Origin: JBBQRS01 sp038214535
GTDB taxonomy: Bacteria; Chloroflexota; Anaerolineae; CG2-30-64-16
Length of the DNA: 64,000 bases
Assembly (NCBI GenBank): GCA_038214535.1
Contig: JBBQRS010000009.1
Coordinates: 5,062-69,061, forward strand
Direction of reading: 5' to 3'
Shown here: piece after piece, positions 49,023 to 57,187 of the stretch
Layout of the letters: the number at the start of each line of letters is the position of its first letter
Position numbering within the stretch: position 1 is the first letter of the stretch
Translations under genes and position numbers: made by a program
Notes under the pieces: model-generated
What the model was told of the DNA's origin: nothing
Databases searched by the model: none
Seen by the model: the letters and a program-made list of their open reading frames with translations, nothing else

Positions 49023-50471
49023 ATGACCATTGAATTCGGCACCGACGGCTGGCGCGCCGTCATCAGCGATGAATTTACGTTTGATAACGTGCGGCACGTG
49101 GCCCAGGCCATCGCCGAAGTGTTGCTGGAAAAACAGGAGACGCCGGGCGAAGATCTCGCGATGGCGCCCCTCGCCGTGGTCGGCTTCGATACGCGGTTTC
49201 TCTCCGACCGTTACGCCCTGGCCGTCAGCGAGGTGCTTGCGGCCAACGGCATTCGTGTGGCGCTGGCGAAGGCCGATGCGCCCACGCCGGTCATTTCCTA
49301 TGCGATTCCCACACTGGGCGCGGTCGGCGGCGTGATGATTACGGCCAGCCACAACCCGCCCCGCTACAACGGCATCAAGCTCAAGGCCGGTTACGGCGGC
49401 AGCGCCACCCCCACCGATACGAAGCTGGTGGAAAAGCATCTGGCGGAGAATCTCGCCGCGGGCAAGCAACCGCAGCGCATGGGCCTGGAACGCGCACTCG
49501 TTGAAGGCTGGATCGAGCGTTTCGACCCGTTCCCCTCCTACCGGGAGCATCTGCACACCCTGGTGGATTTCGACGCGATCGGCGCGGCCAACCTGCGCAT
49601 CGTCGTAGACGCGATGTACGGCTCGGGGCGCGGATATCTGCGGGATCTGCTGCTCGAGGCGGGCGCAGAGGTGGTTGAGATTCGCGGCGAGATGAACCCC
49701 GGCTTCAACGGCATTCACCCTGAGCCGATCGCCCGGCATCTCGTCCCGCTCATCGAAGAAGTGACCGGGGGCGACTATGACCTGGGGCTGGCGATGGACG
49801 GCGACGCCGACCGGACAGGCGCCGTCGGGCCGACGGGGCGCTTCATTGATCCGCATGCTATCATGGCGCTGACCCTGCGTTTTCTGGTGGGCCGCGGCCA
49901 GACCGGCGCGGTCGTCAAGACCGTTTCCACCACCCAAATGCTCAACCGGCTGGCCGAGGTTTACGGCCTGCCGCTGCATGAAACCCCGGTGGGCTTCAAT
50001 CACATCAGCGATCTAATGCTCAGCGGCGACGTATTGATCGGTGGCGAGGAATCGGGCGGTATCAGCATCAAGGGCCACATCCCCGAAGGGGACGGTGTGC
50101 TGATGGGGATGCTGATGGCCGAGATGGTCGCGCGTTCCGGCAAGTCGCCGGAAGCGCTGCTGGACGAGGTGATGGCCGAAATCGGGCCGTTCTACTACGC
50201 GCGCAACGACTTTCAGGTGCGTCCGTTCAAGAAGGCGGCGTTGGTCGCCGATCTGGTCTCGCACGCGCCGGCGGAAATGGCGGGCATCCGCGTCGCGTCC
50301 GTCAACACGCTCGATGGCGTCAAGTATCTGCTGACCGATAACAGTTGGCTGCTGATTCGCCCGTCGGGTACAGAGCCGGTCTTGCGGGTTTACGCTGAAG
50401 CGCGCAGCGCCGAAACCGTCGAGAGTCTGCTGGCGCAAGGTCGCGCTCTGGCCGACGCCGCCGGCGTCTGA
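49023..50471 (+). CDS. Phosphoglucomutase/phosphomannomutase
   Basis: Alpha-D-phosphohexomutase of 482 aa that interconverts 6- and 1-phosphates of hexoses. All active-site parts are intact: catalytic Ser109 in TASHNPPRYNGIK, metal loop DGDADR (259-264), sugar loop GGEESGGIS, and phosphate loop RPSGTEP (446-452). The start has GAGAGG eight bases before ATG 49023. It follows the nucleotidyltransferase fusion whose own mutase domain is degenerate, so this enzyme probably supplies hexose-1-phosphate to it. Glucose versus mannose preference cannot be settled by eye. The pair ends in a strong terminator. Confidence 0.95.
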   Translation: MTIEFGTDGWRAVISDEFTFDNVRHVAQAIAEVLLEKQETPGEDLAMAPLAVVGFDTRFLSDRYALAVSEVLAANGIRVALAKADAPTPVISYAIPTLGAVGGVMITASHNPPRYNGIKLKAGYGGSATPTDTKLVEKHLAENLAAGKQPQRMGLERALVEGWIERFDPFPSYREHLHTLVDFDAIGAANLRIVVDAMYGSGRGYLRDLLLEAGAEVVEIRGEMNPGFNGIHPEPIARHLVPLIEEVTGGDYDLGLAMDGDADRTGAVGPTGRFIDPHAIMALTLRFLVGRGQTGAVVKTVSTTQMLNRLAEVYGLPLHETPVGFNHISDLMLSGDVLIGGEESGGISIKGHIPEGDGVLMGMLMAEMVARSGKSPEALLDEVMAEIGPFYYARNDFQVRPFKKAALVADLVSHAPAEMAGIRVASVNTLDGVKYLLTDNSWLLIRPSGTEPVLRVYAEARSAETVESLLAQGRALADAAGV

Positions 50472-50500
50472 CCCGTCGCTCACCCACAAGCTATAAAACC

Positions 50501-50529
50501 AAGCCGGCCCTCTTTGTGAGGGCCGGCTT
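50501..50529. terminator. Bidirectional intrinsic terminator
   Basis: A perfect 12-base-pair stem, AAGCCGGCCCTC (50501-50512) with GAGGGCCGGCTT (50518-50529), loop TTTGT. The minus strand continues GGTTTTAT. It sits between the mutase gene and the convergent cytochrome gene, five bases from the latter's stop. Confidence 0.82.
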
Positions 50530-50533
50530 CTGA

Positions 50534-51847
50534 TTAACGCGCGATCTGCGGCAAGTGTAACTGGAAGGACTGCGCCCGGATCCCGTGTGGGCCGGGACCA
50601 TCGGGCGTCCGGGTGTGGCAAACCGTGCACCGATTCGCCGCCCCGATAGCGAGGTTCACGCCCTGCAGATCCAGGAACTTGATGGCGTCATTCGGCTCGC
50701 GGCTGGGCGCGATGGCATGGGTGCTATCGTGGCATGCTTCGCAATATAACCCGCCATGTCCGCGCGATTGACGGTATAGCGGTTGATCCTGGGCATATTG
50801 TGCGCCGTGACAGTTTGCGCTGTCACAACGCGGCTCGTTCAGCCAGGGGTTCCGATTCTGACTCACGTGTTCCATGGAGCCGTGACAATCAACGCAGTCC
50901 ATGCCGCGCTGCGACATCACGTCGCGCAGGCATTTGGTCTGCGGCCCCGGATGGCAATTGTAGCAGCCGTCCTCATCGTTGCTGACTTTATCGGCGTGCT
51001 TCTCGTGCATGGCTTTTGAGAGATTTGGCACACCGGGCGCGCCCGGCGCGCCCAGGGCGTTGGATGCGTGACACTCGGCGCACAGGATGGGCGTGCGCCC
51101 TGTTAGTGGGCCGGTGTGCCCCGGCGGATACTCACCCTGATTCTCTTTGTCGTGCAGAGTCAGGATGTTCAACTCGACAGAACCAGTGGCGATGTCCTCT
51201 TGCATTCCGTCGGCGTGACAGAAATCGCAGCGCATTTCCGTAGAGACCGGGCTGACGGTGGTGGCTTGTGTCAGCATCTGGCCGGTGGCTGTATTTCTTA
51301 CAGCGATGGTGGCCAATTGATACGGGTAGGGGGCCGGATGCGCGGGATTGGCCGCATAGTCGGCATCGCGAAACTCAGTGAGCGGAATCCCTTCGGCCAC
51401 GAAGTAAGACTTGCCCGGCAAGAGGTCCATATCACCGCTCAGTCCATTGCCGGTGAGACCGACATTGGGCGGCAAGTCCACGCCGAACAGCGCAAGGTCG
51501 TATTGCCAGAAGTTGGACTTGCCGACAGAGAAGGTGTTTTCGGGGAAGCCGTAACTGATGGAGACGCCGTCTGTCACGATCACGGGTGGGTTGCCGCGCA
51601 GGACCACCTGCGCCCAGAGGTTATTGTAGGGCGGCAAGACCGCAAGATATCGGAAATCGCGGTTATAGCAGTGCATTCCCAGGTCGTTCCAGCTCAGGAC
51701 AACGTAGTCATCCGTTGCCGGCGCAGATACATCGGGCGCAGCCGCCGCGGAGGATCTGTCGGCGGATAGTCCGAGGACGAGCGCTGCACTTAGCGCCAGC
51801 CCACAGATAGCAAACAAGAGGAGTTGCGGTTTCGCTTGTCTGTTCAC
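50534..51847 (-). CDS. Secreted multihaem c-type cytochrome
   Basis: Exported protein of 437 aa. An N-terminal helix (LLLFAICGLALSAALVLGL) targets it outside the membrane. The first ~190 residues have no haem motif (DYVVLSWNDLGMHCYNRDF) and look like a separate domain. Then come CDFCH, CAECH, CYNCH, CVDCH, CEACH and CTVCH, plus one wider site CDSANCH (CX4CH). Seven haems in all are predicted. Extra His residues (TGHGS-like MHEKH, SRGHGG) may be axial ligands. Start GTG 51847 has GGAGG five bases before it. It has its own promoter after the AOR gene. Extracellular or periplasm-like electron transfer is likely; the partner is unknown. Confidence 0.88.
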   Translation of the reverse strand: MNRQAKPQLLLFAICGLALSAALVLGLSADRSSAAAAPDVSAPATDDYVVLSWNDLGMHCYNRDFRYLAVLPPYNNLWAQVVLRGNPPVIVTDGVSISYGFPENTFSVGKSNFWQYDLALFGVDLPPNVGLTGNGLSGDMDLLPGKSYFVAEGIPLTEFRDADYAANPAHPAPYPYQLATIAVRNTATGQMLTQATTVSPVSTEMRCDFCHADGMQEDIATGSVELNILTLHDKENQGEYPPGHTGPLTGRTPILCAECHASNALGAPGAPGVPNLSKAMHEKHADKVSNDEDGCYNCHPGPQTKCLRDVMSQRGMDCVDCHGSMEHVSQNRNPWLNEPRCDSANCHGAQYAQDQPLYRQSRGHGGLYCEACHDSTHAIAPSREPNDAIKFLDLQGVNLAIGAANRCTVCHTRTPDGPGPHGIRAQSFQLHLPQIAR

Positions 51848-52012
51848 GTCTTCCTCCACATCTGAAACAGCATTCGTCCGCGCGCGCAGGACGCTGCAAG
51901 AAGCCGACCGGTGCGAGGCGGATAATCTTGAAAGCGAACGGAATGGCGTCTCCTTATGTTCGTGAGATCAGGATTTGTGCAGGTGGTAAGTCGCCTGATA
52001 GCTGGCAGCTAC

Positions 52013-52041
52013 ATTATGCCTGTTATCATATATGGCGTCAA
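52013..52041 (-). promoter_or_regulatory. Promoter of the multihaem cytochrome
   Basis: On the minus strand TTGACG (52036-52041) and CATAAT (52013-52018) are 17 bases apart. The -35 overlaps the AOR stop codon. A leader of about 160 bases follows. Confidence 0.55.
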
Positions 52042-53873
52042 AGTCCCAATGCCGCCAACGTCTCGGACGAGGGCGCGCCGTCGGGGAGCCAGCCGCGCCC
52101 GGCGTAGTACTCCTCCAGGATCAGCGGCAGGTCGGGCAGGTTGCCTTCCGCGCCGCCGGAGGGTCGCGGTTGGGTGAGGATGCGCGGAGGCAGCGTGTCG
52201 TCTGCGCGCCGGATGCCGTAACGGTTGTTGATCAGGCGCTTGAGGTTGAAGATGCGCGCGCCGGTGGTCAGCAACTCGTCGCCGGTGATGTTCCAGCCGG
52301 TCGCCACTCCGACGAAGCGGGCGACGTCATCCGGCGGGAGGCCCGTCTTGCCGATGAACTTGCATAGGCCCAGCGGGTTGTACGTCCCGAAGTAGTCTTG
52401 GAAGGCGATGGTCACCGCGACCGCGCCGGGGCTGGCGAGCCGGTCGTGCGGGCCTTCTTGCCAGCCTGGGAATTCGATGCCGTAGCCGCGCCAGTAGGCG
52501 ATAGACTCAAGGTGGCACGCGCCGCGCGCCGCGGTCGCATAGGTCGCGCCCATTGAGACGAAAGCTCGTGGATCATGATAGGGCAGCTCCATGCCCTTGA
52601 CGTGGGCCGCGAATTCGTCCGCGCCGCGGCCCAGATGCGCGGCCGCGGCGCGCGCCCCATCGGCCAGATACGCGCCCGCGCCTTCCCGTGCGGTGATGAG
52701 GTCGAGAAGCCGGAACGCGCCGACAGGCTCACCCCATTCGAGCGCCACGCCGCCCGTATCCTCCGGGCCGATCAGCCCGCGCTCGAACGCCTCATAGGCG
52801 AACGCGATGACCGACGAAGAGCTGATGGTGTCCAGCCCAGCGCGCGCACACAGATCGTTCAGCGCGGCGATGGAGGACAGATCGTCGTTCAGGAGTTGTG
52901 CGCCGAAACCGGCCAGCGTCTCATACTCCGGGCCTTCGCCGCGCACGCCCGCGTATGGCCCCTCGCGCACTTCGATCAGCTTGCCACACCCGATGGGGCA
53001 CGCGTAACAGAAGGTGTGCTTGACCCACATCTGCTCGTGGATGGACGGGCCGGAGATTTTTTGCGCGCCCTCGGGCCATGAGCCGTCGCGCCAGTTGCGC
53101 AGCGGCAGGTCGCCCTTGCCCTCCGCGCCGACTACGCCGCCTGCTGTGCCAAAGTTGGACATCGGCATGGAATGCTCTTTGATGAAGGCATTATCCTCGC
53201 GCACGCGGTCGCGGAAGCCGGTGGGGTCGGCATAGACCGGTTTATCCCTCCCCCGGCAGACGATGCCCTTGACGTGTTTGCTGCCCAGCACCGCGCCCAT
53301 GCCGCCGCGTCCCGCGGCGCGGCTGTGCTCACGCCCGCCCTGCATCACGTTGGCGAAGTGGACGAGGTTCTCGCCCGCGGGGCCGATGACCGCGGCGCGC
53401 GCCTTTGGGTCAGTTGCCGCCACCATCGCGTCGAACGCGTCGTAGGTGTCCATGCCCCATATCGCGGATGCGTCACGAATCTCGGCCATCTCGTCGTGGA
53501 CGTAAAGATAGACCGGCTTCTCGGCGCACCCGATGATCACCAGCCCGTCCAGCCCGGCGAAGCGCAGTTCCGCGCCCCAGTGACCACCCATGTTCGACTC
53601 GTTCCAGATGCCCGTCAGCGGGCTACGACCACACCAGCTCGATCGACAGCCGGTAGGCGCAAATGTGCCGCTCATCAGGCCGTTGAAGATGTAGATGGGG
53701 CTGCGCGGGTCGAGCGGCGGCGAGTCGGGGTCCATCTCGCGGTGCATCAGCAGGGCCGCATATCCGCTACCCAGGTAGAAACGGCGGACGTCCTCGTCGG
53801 CGATGGTCTCGATGTGCTGCTCGCCGCTGGTCAGGTCAACCCGCAGATATTTCCCTGCATGAACATAGGTCAT
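52038..53873 (-). CDS. Aldehyde:ferredoxin oxidoreductase family, tungsten type (copy 1)
   Basis: Tungstopterin iron-sulfur oxidoreductase of 611 aa. Family features are TGCRSSWCGRSPLTGIWNESN, GGHWGAELRFAGLDGLVIIG, GRGGMGAVLGSKHVKGIVC, and the 4Fe-4S ligands Cys289, Cys292, Cys296 (CYACPIGC) and Cys504 (LGLCKF). Members oxidise aldehydes and reduce ferredoxin, though BamB-like relatives do other chemistry. GGAG precedes ATG 53873. It lies after a second AOR gene with a palindromic repeat between. The two are distant paralogues, so they probably differ in substrate. Confidence 0.92.
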   Translation of the reverse strand: MTYVHAGKYLRVDLTSGEQHIETIADEDVRRFYLGSGYAALLMHREMDPDSPPLDPRSPIYIFNGLMSGTFAPTGCRSSWCGRSPLTGIWNESNMGGHWGAELRFAGLDGLVIIGCAEKPVYLYVHDEMAEIRDASAIWGMDTYDAFDAMVAATDPKARAAVIGPAGENLVHFANVMQGGREHSRAAGRGGMGAVLGSKHVKGIVCRGRDKPVYADPTGFRDRVREDNAFIKEHSMPMSNFGTAGGVVGAEGKGDLPLRNWRDGSWPEGAQKISGPSIHEQMWVKHTFCYACPIGCGKLIEVREGPYAGVRGEGPEYETLAGFGAQLLNDDLSSIAALNDLCARAGLDTISSSSVIAFAYEAFERGLIGPEDTGGVALEWGEPVGAFRLLDLITAREGAGAYLADGARAAAAHLGRGADEFAAHVKGMELPYHDPRAFVSMGATYATAARGACHLESIAYWRGYGIEFPGWQEGPHDRLASPGAVAVTIAFQDYFGTYNPLGLCKFIGKTGLPPDDVARFVGVATGWNITGDELLTTGARIFNLKRLINNRYGIRRADDTLPPRILTQPRPSGGAEGNLPDLPLILEEYYAGRGWLPDGAPSSETLAALGL

Positions 53874-53899
53874 CGAAAATCTCCAGATTTACCAAGAAG

Positions 53900-53915
53900 A
53901 CACGAAGACACGAAG
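53900..53915. repeat. Tandem ACACGAAG repeat
   Basis: ACACGAAG appears twice back to back (53900-53907 and 53908-53915), just before the larger palindrome. The motif resembles the arms of the repeat at 55918-55980. Confidence 0.6.
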
Positions 53916-53921
53916 TTTTTT

Positions 53922-53995
53922 GCCACGAATTTCACGAATTGAGCGAATTTATGAAAGAATCTTTTTCAATTCGTATAATTCGTGAAATTCGTGGC
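53922..53995. repeat. Palindromic repeat between the two AOR genes
   Basis: Perfect 19-base arms, GCCACGAATTTCACGAATT (53922-53940) and its complement at 53977-53995, around an A+T-rich 36-base centre. It is much richer in A+T than its surroundings. Confidence 0.85.
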
Positions 53996-54001
53996 TCCTT
54001 T

Positions 54002-55894
54002 CTATGCCAGCCAGGCCAGGTCGAGTTCCCGTAGCTTGGCGGGGGTTGGGTTGCCGGTGGCGACGTCCCAGCCGCACAGCGCATAGTAGTCATCCAGCGC
54101 TGCAGCCAGTTCCTCGCGGGTCACGGCCACACCGTCTGACGCGCCGCCCACCAGCGGGTCATCGAAGATGCGCTTCGGTAATGTGTCCTGATCGCGGCCC
54201 GCGCCCTCGCGCGCGTTGAAGGCGCGCATCAAGTTCAAGCGGCGCTCGCCGACGCGCTGCATCTCCTCGATGGTGAAATCCCAGCCGGTGGCGGCCCGCA
54301 TCAGCGCGACCATGTCATCCGGCCCGAAGAGTTGCCACGACGGCCCATAGACGAACTGGCACAGGTCAGCGGTATCCATGAACGAGTAGTTCCACTGGGT
54401 GCGCATGGCATATTCGACCTTCGCGTGGTTGAGCGTCTGATTAGGTTGCGGGTCGGTGAGACCGAGCTGCGCCAGCCGTGTCAGGCTCTCCGCCGCCGCG
54501 TCAGGCGTGTAGCCCGGATCGTGTTCGTGCGATTGGTGGTCGGCCCCGAACGGGTTGACCGCGTAGATCAACGCGAGGCTGCGCTTGACCTGTGGCATGT
54601 GCGCCGGAAGCTCGCCCGCCTTGACGGCGACCACGTAGTCCTCAGAGCCTTTGCCGATGGCCTGCGCGGCGAGCGCGGAGCCTTCGCCCAGTAGCCGGCC
54701 CAATCCTTCGCGGTGTGCGATCTGCTCGACCATTTTCAGCATCGCGTCGGCGTCGCCGAAACGTAGCTCGATGCCGCCGGTATCCTCAAGCGTCAGGATG
54801 CCCCGCTCGAAGCATTCCATGGCCCAGGCGATGGTCGCGCCGCACGCGATGGTGTCCACGCCGTACTCGGCGCAGAGCTGGTTCGCCAGCGACACGGCGG
54901 CGAGGTCGCCCACCATACAGTAGGAGCCGAAGGTCGCCAGCGACTCATACTCCGCGCCGCCGTACAACCCGATCACGTCGCGTCCCTGGTACTCCGTCTC
55001 GACCACGCGCTTGCAGCGGACGGAGCAGGCGTAGCAGGTGTCGTTTTCCACCAGGATGGTGTCGGCCATCGTTTCGCCGCAAATCTCGTCGGCCTGCGCG
55101 AAGGTTCCGCTCGTGTAATTGCGTGTGGGCAACCCGCCGCTGGTGTCCTGATACATCACGACGCCCCCGGTGCCGTACTTTTGGAGCGCTTCGACATCGA
55201 GGTATTCGGGGATGGACTTTGCGCCTCGGCGCGCCAGCTTCGCAACGGCGGTTTTGTCGGCCAGGTTGATCTTGCCGTGACCGCGCACCGCGATGGCCTT
55301 GAGGTTTTTGCTGCCCATCACCGCGCCCATGCCGGTGCGCCCGTGGGCGCGATTCGACATGTTCATGATGGCTGCATAACGCACACCGCGCTCACCGGCG
55401 ATGCCGCATTGCGCGACCTCGATCTTGGAGTCGCCTAACTCTTCCTGGATCAGGCGTTGCGCATCGCCGGTGGTCTGGTCCCACAGGTGTGACGCGTCGC
55501 ACAGTTCCGCTTCGCCGTCATGCACCCAAAGGTAGACGGGGGTCGCGCTCTTGCCGGTGACCACGATGCCGTCGAACCCGGCGAACTTGAGCTCGGCGGG
55601 CCAGAAGCCGCCGGCCTGGCTGTCGCCGATCAGCCCGGAGAGCGGGCTTTTGGCGGTCGCGGTGGCGCGGCTCTGCCCGCTGATGGGCGCGCCGGTTGTG
55701 GCCGAAAGCATCAGGCTCAGCGTGTTTTCCGGCCCCAACGGGTCGGCCCCGGCGGGAGTGTTTTTCAGCAGGTAGTAAACGCCCATAGCGCTGCCGCCCA
55801 CGTAGGTGCGATAAAATGCCTCTTCGGGCTGCTCGACCTCAATCTGCCCCGTGCTCAAATCAACGTGTAAAATCCTGCCCGCATATCCGTACAT
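54002..55894 (-). CDS. Aldehyde:ferredoxin oxidoreductase family, tungsten type (copy 2)
   Basis: Second AOR-family enzyme, 630 aa, closer to the classical form. It starts MYGYAGRILHVDLSTGQIEV and has TTGAPISGQSRATATAKSPL, DSQAGGFWPAELKFAGFDGI, GRTGMGAVMGSKNLKAIAV, and the iron-sulfur ligands Cys287, Cys290, Cys294 (CYACSVRC) and Cys512 (DLCQF). All expected ligands are intact. GGAG precedes ATG 55894, and a TATAAT promoter lies about 110 bases upstream, so this gene starts its own unit. It reads in the same direction as the agmatine/putrescine genes just upstream. Oxidation of 4-aminobutanal is a possible role but is inferred from location only. Confidence 0.93.
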   Translation of the reverse strand: MYGYAGRILHVDLSTGQIEVEQPEEAFYRTYVGGSAMGVYYLLKNTPAGADPLGPENTLSLMLSATTGAPISGQSRATATAKSPLSGLIGDSQAGGFWPAELKFAGFDGIVVTGKSATPVYLWVHDGEAELCDASHLWDQTTGDAQRLIQEELGDSKIEVAQCGIAGERGVRYAAIMNMSNRAHGRTGMGAVMGSKNLKAIAVRGHGKINLADKTAVAKLARRGAKSIPEYLDVEALQKYGTGGVVMYQDTSGGLPTRNYTSGTFAQADEICGETMADTILVENDTCYACSVRCKRVVETEYQGRDVIGLYGGAEYESLATFGSYCMVGDLAAVSLANQLCAEYGVDTIACGATIAWAMECFERGILTLEDTGGIELRFGDADAMLKMVEQIAHREGLGRLLGEGSALAAQAIGKGSEDYVVAVKAGELPAHMPQVKRSLALIYAVNPFGADHQSHEHDPGYTPDAAAESLTRLAQLGLTDPQPNQTLNHAKVEYAMRTQWNYSFMDTADLCQFVYGPSWQLFGPDDMVALMRAATGWDFTIEEMQRVGERRLNLMRAFNAREGAGRDQDTLPKRIFDDPLVGGASDGVAVTREELAAALDDYYALCGWDVATGNPTPAKLRELDLAWLA

Positions 55895-55917
55895 TGGTAA
55901 TTCTCCTCATATTTTTT

Positions 55918-55980
55918 ACCACGAAGGAACGAAGAAGTGAAGTCTTTAAAAAAATCTTCGTTACTTCGCTTCTTCGTGGT
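55918..55980. repeat. Imperfect palindrome in the AOR2 leader
   Basis: Arms 55918-55942 and 55956-55980 pair at 20 of 25 positions; outer parts ACCACGAAG and CTTCGTGGT match fully. It belongs to the CACGAAG-type repeats and lies between the AOR2 promoter and its start. Confidence 0.75.
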
Positions 55981-56002
55981 GAATCCCTTTGACATGCTCC
56001 AG

Positions 56003-56032
56003 ATTATAGTCCGAAAGAGCCATCTGTTCCAA
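56003..56032 (-). promoter_or_regulatory. Promoter of the AOR2 gene
   Basis: On the minus strand TTGGAA (56027-56032) and TATAAT (56003-56008) with an 18-base spacer. The leader contains the palindrome at 55918-55980. Confidence 0.55.
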
Positions 56033-56064
56033 CCAGGGCCGAACTACAGAGTTTCGGCGGTTGG

Positions 56065-57183
56065 TTATGGGGTGTTCACCGGCGCTTTCGTAGCTGCGGG
56101 CTGTTGCTGGGTGATGCAGTGGATGTTCCCACCGCCCAGCAGAATCTCCCGCGCGGGTATGCCCACGATACGGCGTTCGGGCAACAGGCGCGCCAGCGTT
56201 TCCAGCGCCGCGGCGTCATAGGGGCTGTTGAAGGTGGGCACGATGACGCCGCCGTTGGCGATGTAGAAATTGATGTAGGAGGCGGCGAGCCGGTTGCCCG
56301 CGCGGCGCGGCAGTGTGCCCGGTGCGTGTTGCACGCTGGCGCTCTCCTCTGCGGTGACGGTCAGTGGGTCGGGCTGGTGCAGCTTGACCACCTCCAGCGT
56401 GCGGCCGCGCGCGTCCGACGCCCGGCTCAGGCGTGCGTAGGCGTCCTGCGAGATTGGGTATTGCGGGTCGGTCGTGTCGCCCGTCCAGGTGAGGGTCACA
56501 ACGCCGGGTCGGACGAAGCAGCACAGGTTGTCTACGTGACCGTCCGTCTCGTCGCCATAGACGCCCTGCCCCAGCCAGATGATCTTCTCGATGCCCAGGT
56601 AGGCGCACAGATACGCCTCGATCTGGGCTTGCGACAACGCGGGGTTACGGTTGGAATTGAGCAGGCATTCCTCGGTGACCAGCAGCGTCCCTTGCCCGTC
56701 GGCGTGGATCGCGCCGCCCTCCAGTACCAGCGGCGCGGCGTAGCAATCCAGCCGCTCGATCTCCAGTATCTTGCGCGCAACCAGTGTATCCTGTTCCCAA
56801 CTCGCGTAGATGCCACCCAGCGCGCCGCCGTAGGCGTTGAATTCCCAATCCACGCCGCGCACTTCGCCCCGGTCGTCTACCACGAAAGTGGGGCCGGTAT
56901 CGCGCGCCCAGGCGTCGTCGCCGGCGATTTCGACCACGCGCACTTCGGGGGGCAGCAGACGTCGTGCATTGGCCCATTGCATGGCCGACGCGCCCACGCT
57001 CACCAGCTCGAAGCGAGCGATGGCTGTGGCAACGGCCGCGAACGCACCCTGCGCCGGAACTGCTGACTCGCGCCAGTTGTCGGGCCGTTCCGGCCATAGC
57101 AGCCAGCAACCGGCGTGCGGCTCCCATTCGGCGGGCATATGGAACCCGTCGGCGCGGGGGGTGGTGGTCAGGGTGCGCATCAT
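56065..57183 (-). CDS. aguA: Agmatine deiminase
   Basis: Hydrolyses agmatine to N-carbamoylputrescine and ammonia. At 372 aa it is the usual length. It belongs to the guanidino-group amidinotransferase fold: PAEWEPHAGCWLLWP, DDAWARDTGPTFVV, EGGAIHADGQGTLLVTEECL, GDETDGHVDN with the catalytic His, and the nucleophile Cys356 in GGGNIHCIT. All catalytic positions are present. GGAG is eight bases before ATG 57183 (a second ATG follows at once). It begins four bases after the carbamoyltransferase gene ends, and the two form consecutive steps of the agmatine deiminase pathway. Confidence 0.95.
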   Translation of the reverse strand: MMRTLTTTPRADGFHMPAEWEPHAGCWLLWPERPDNWRESAVPAQGAFAAVATAIARFELVSVGASAMQWANARRLLPPEVRVVEIAGDDAWARDTGPTFVVDDRGEVRGVDWEFNAYGGALGGIYASWEQDTLVARKILEIERLDCYAAPLVLEGGAIHADGQGTLLVTEECLLNSNRNPALSQAQIEAYLCAYLGIEKIIWLGQGVYGDETDGHVDNLCCFVRPGVVTLTWTGDTTDPQYPISQDAYARLSRASDARGRTLEVVKLHQPDPLTVTAEESASVQHAPGTLPRRAGNRLAASYINFYIANGGVIVPTFNSPYDAAALETLARLLPERRIVGIPAREILLGGGNIHCITQQQPAATKAPVNTP

Positions 57184-57187
57184 GGCG

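Noticed and set aside
53880..56000. CRISPR array
   Set aside because: The CACGAAG-type repeats are palindromes of differing length and number without regular spacers, and no cas gene is near.
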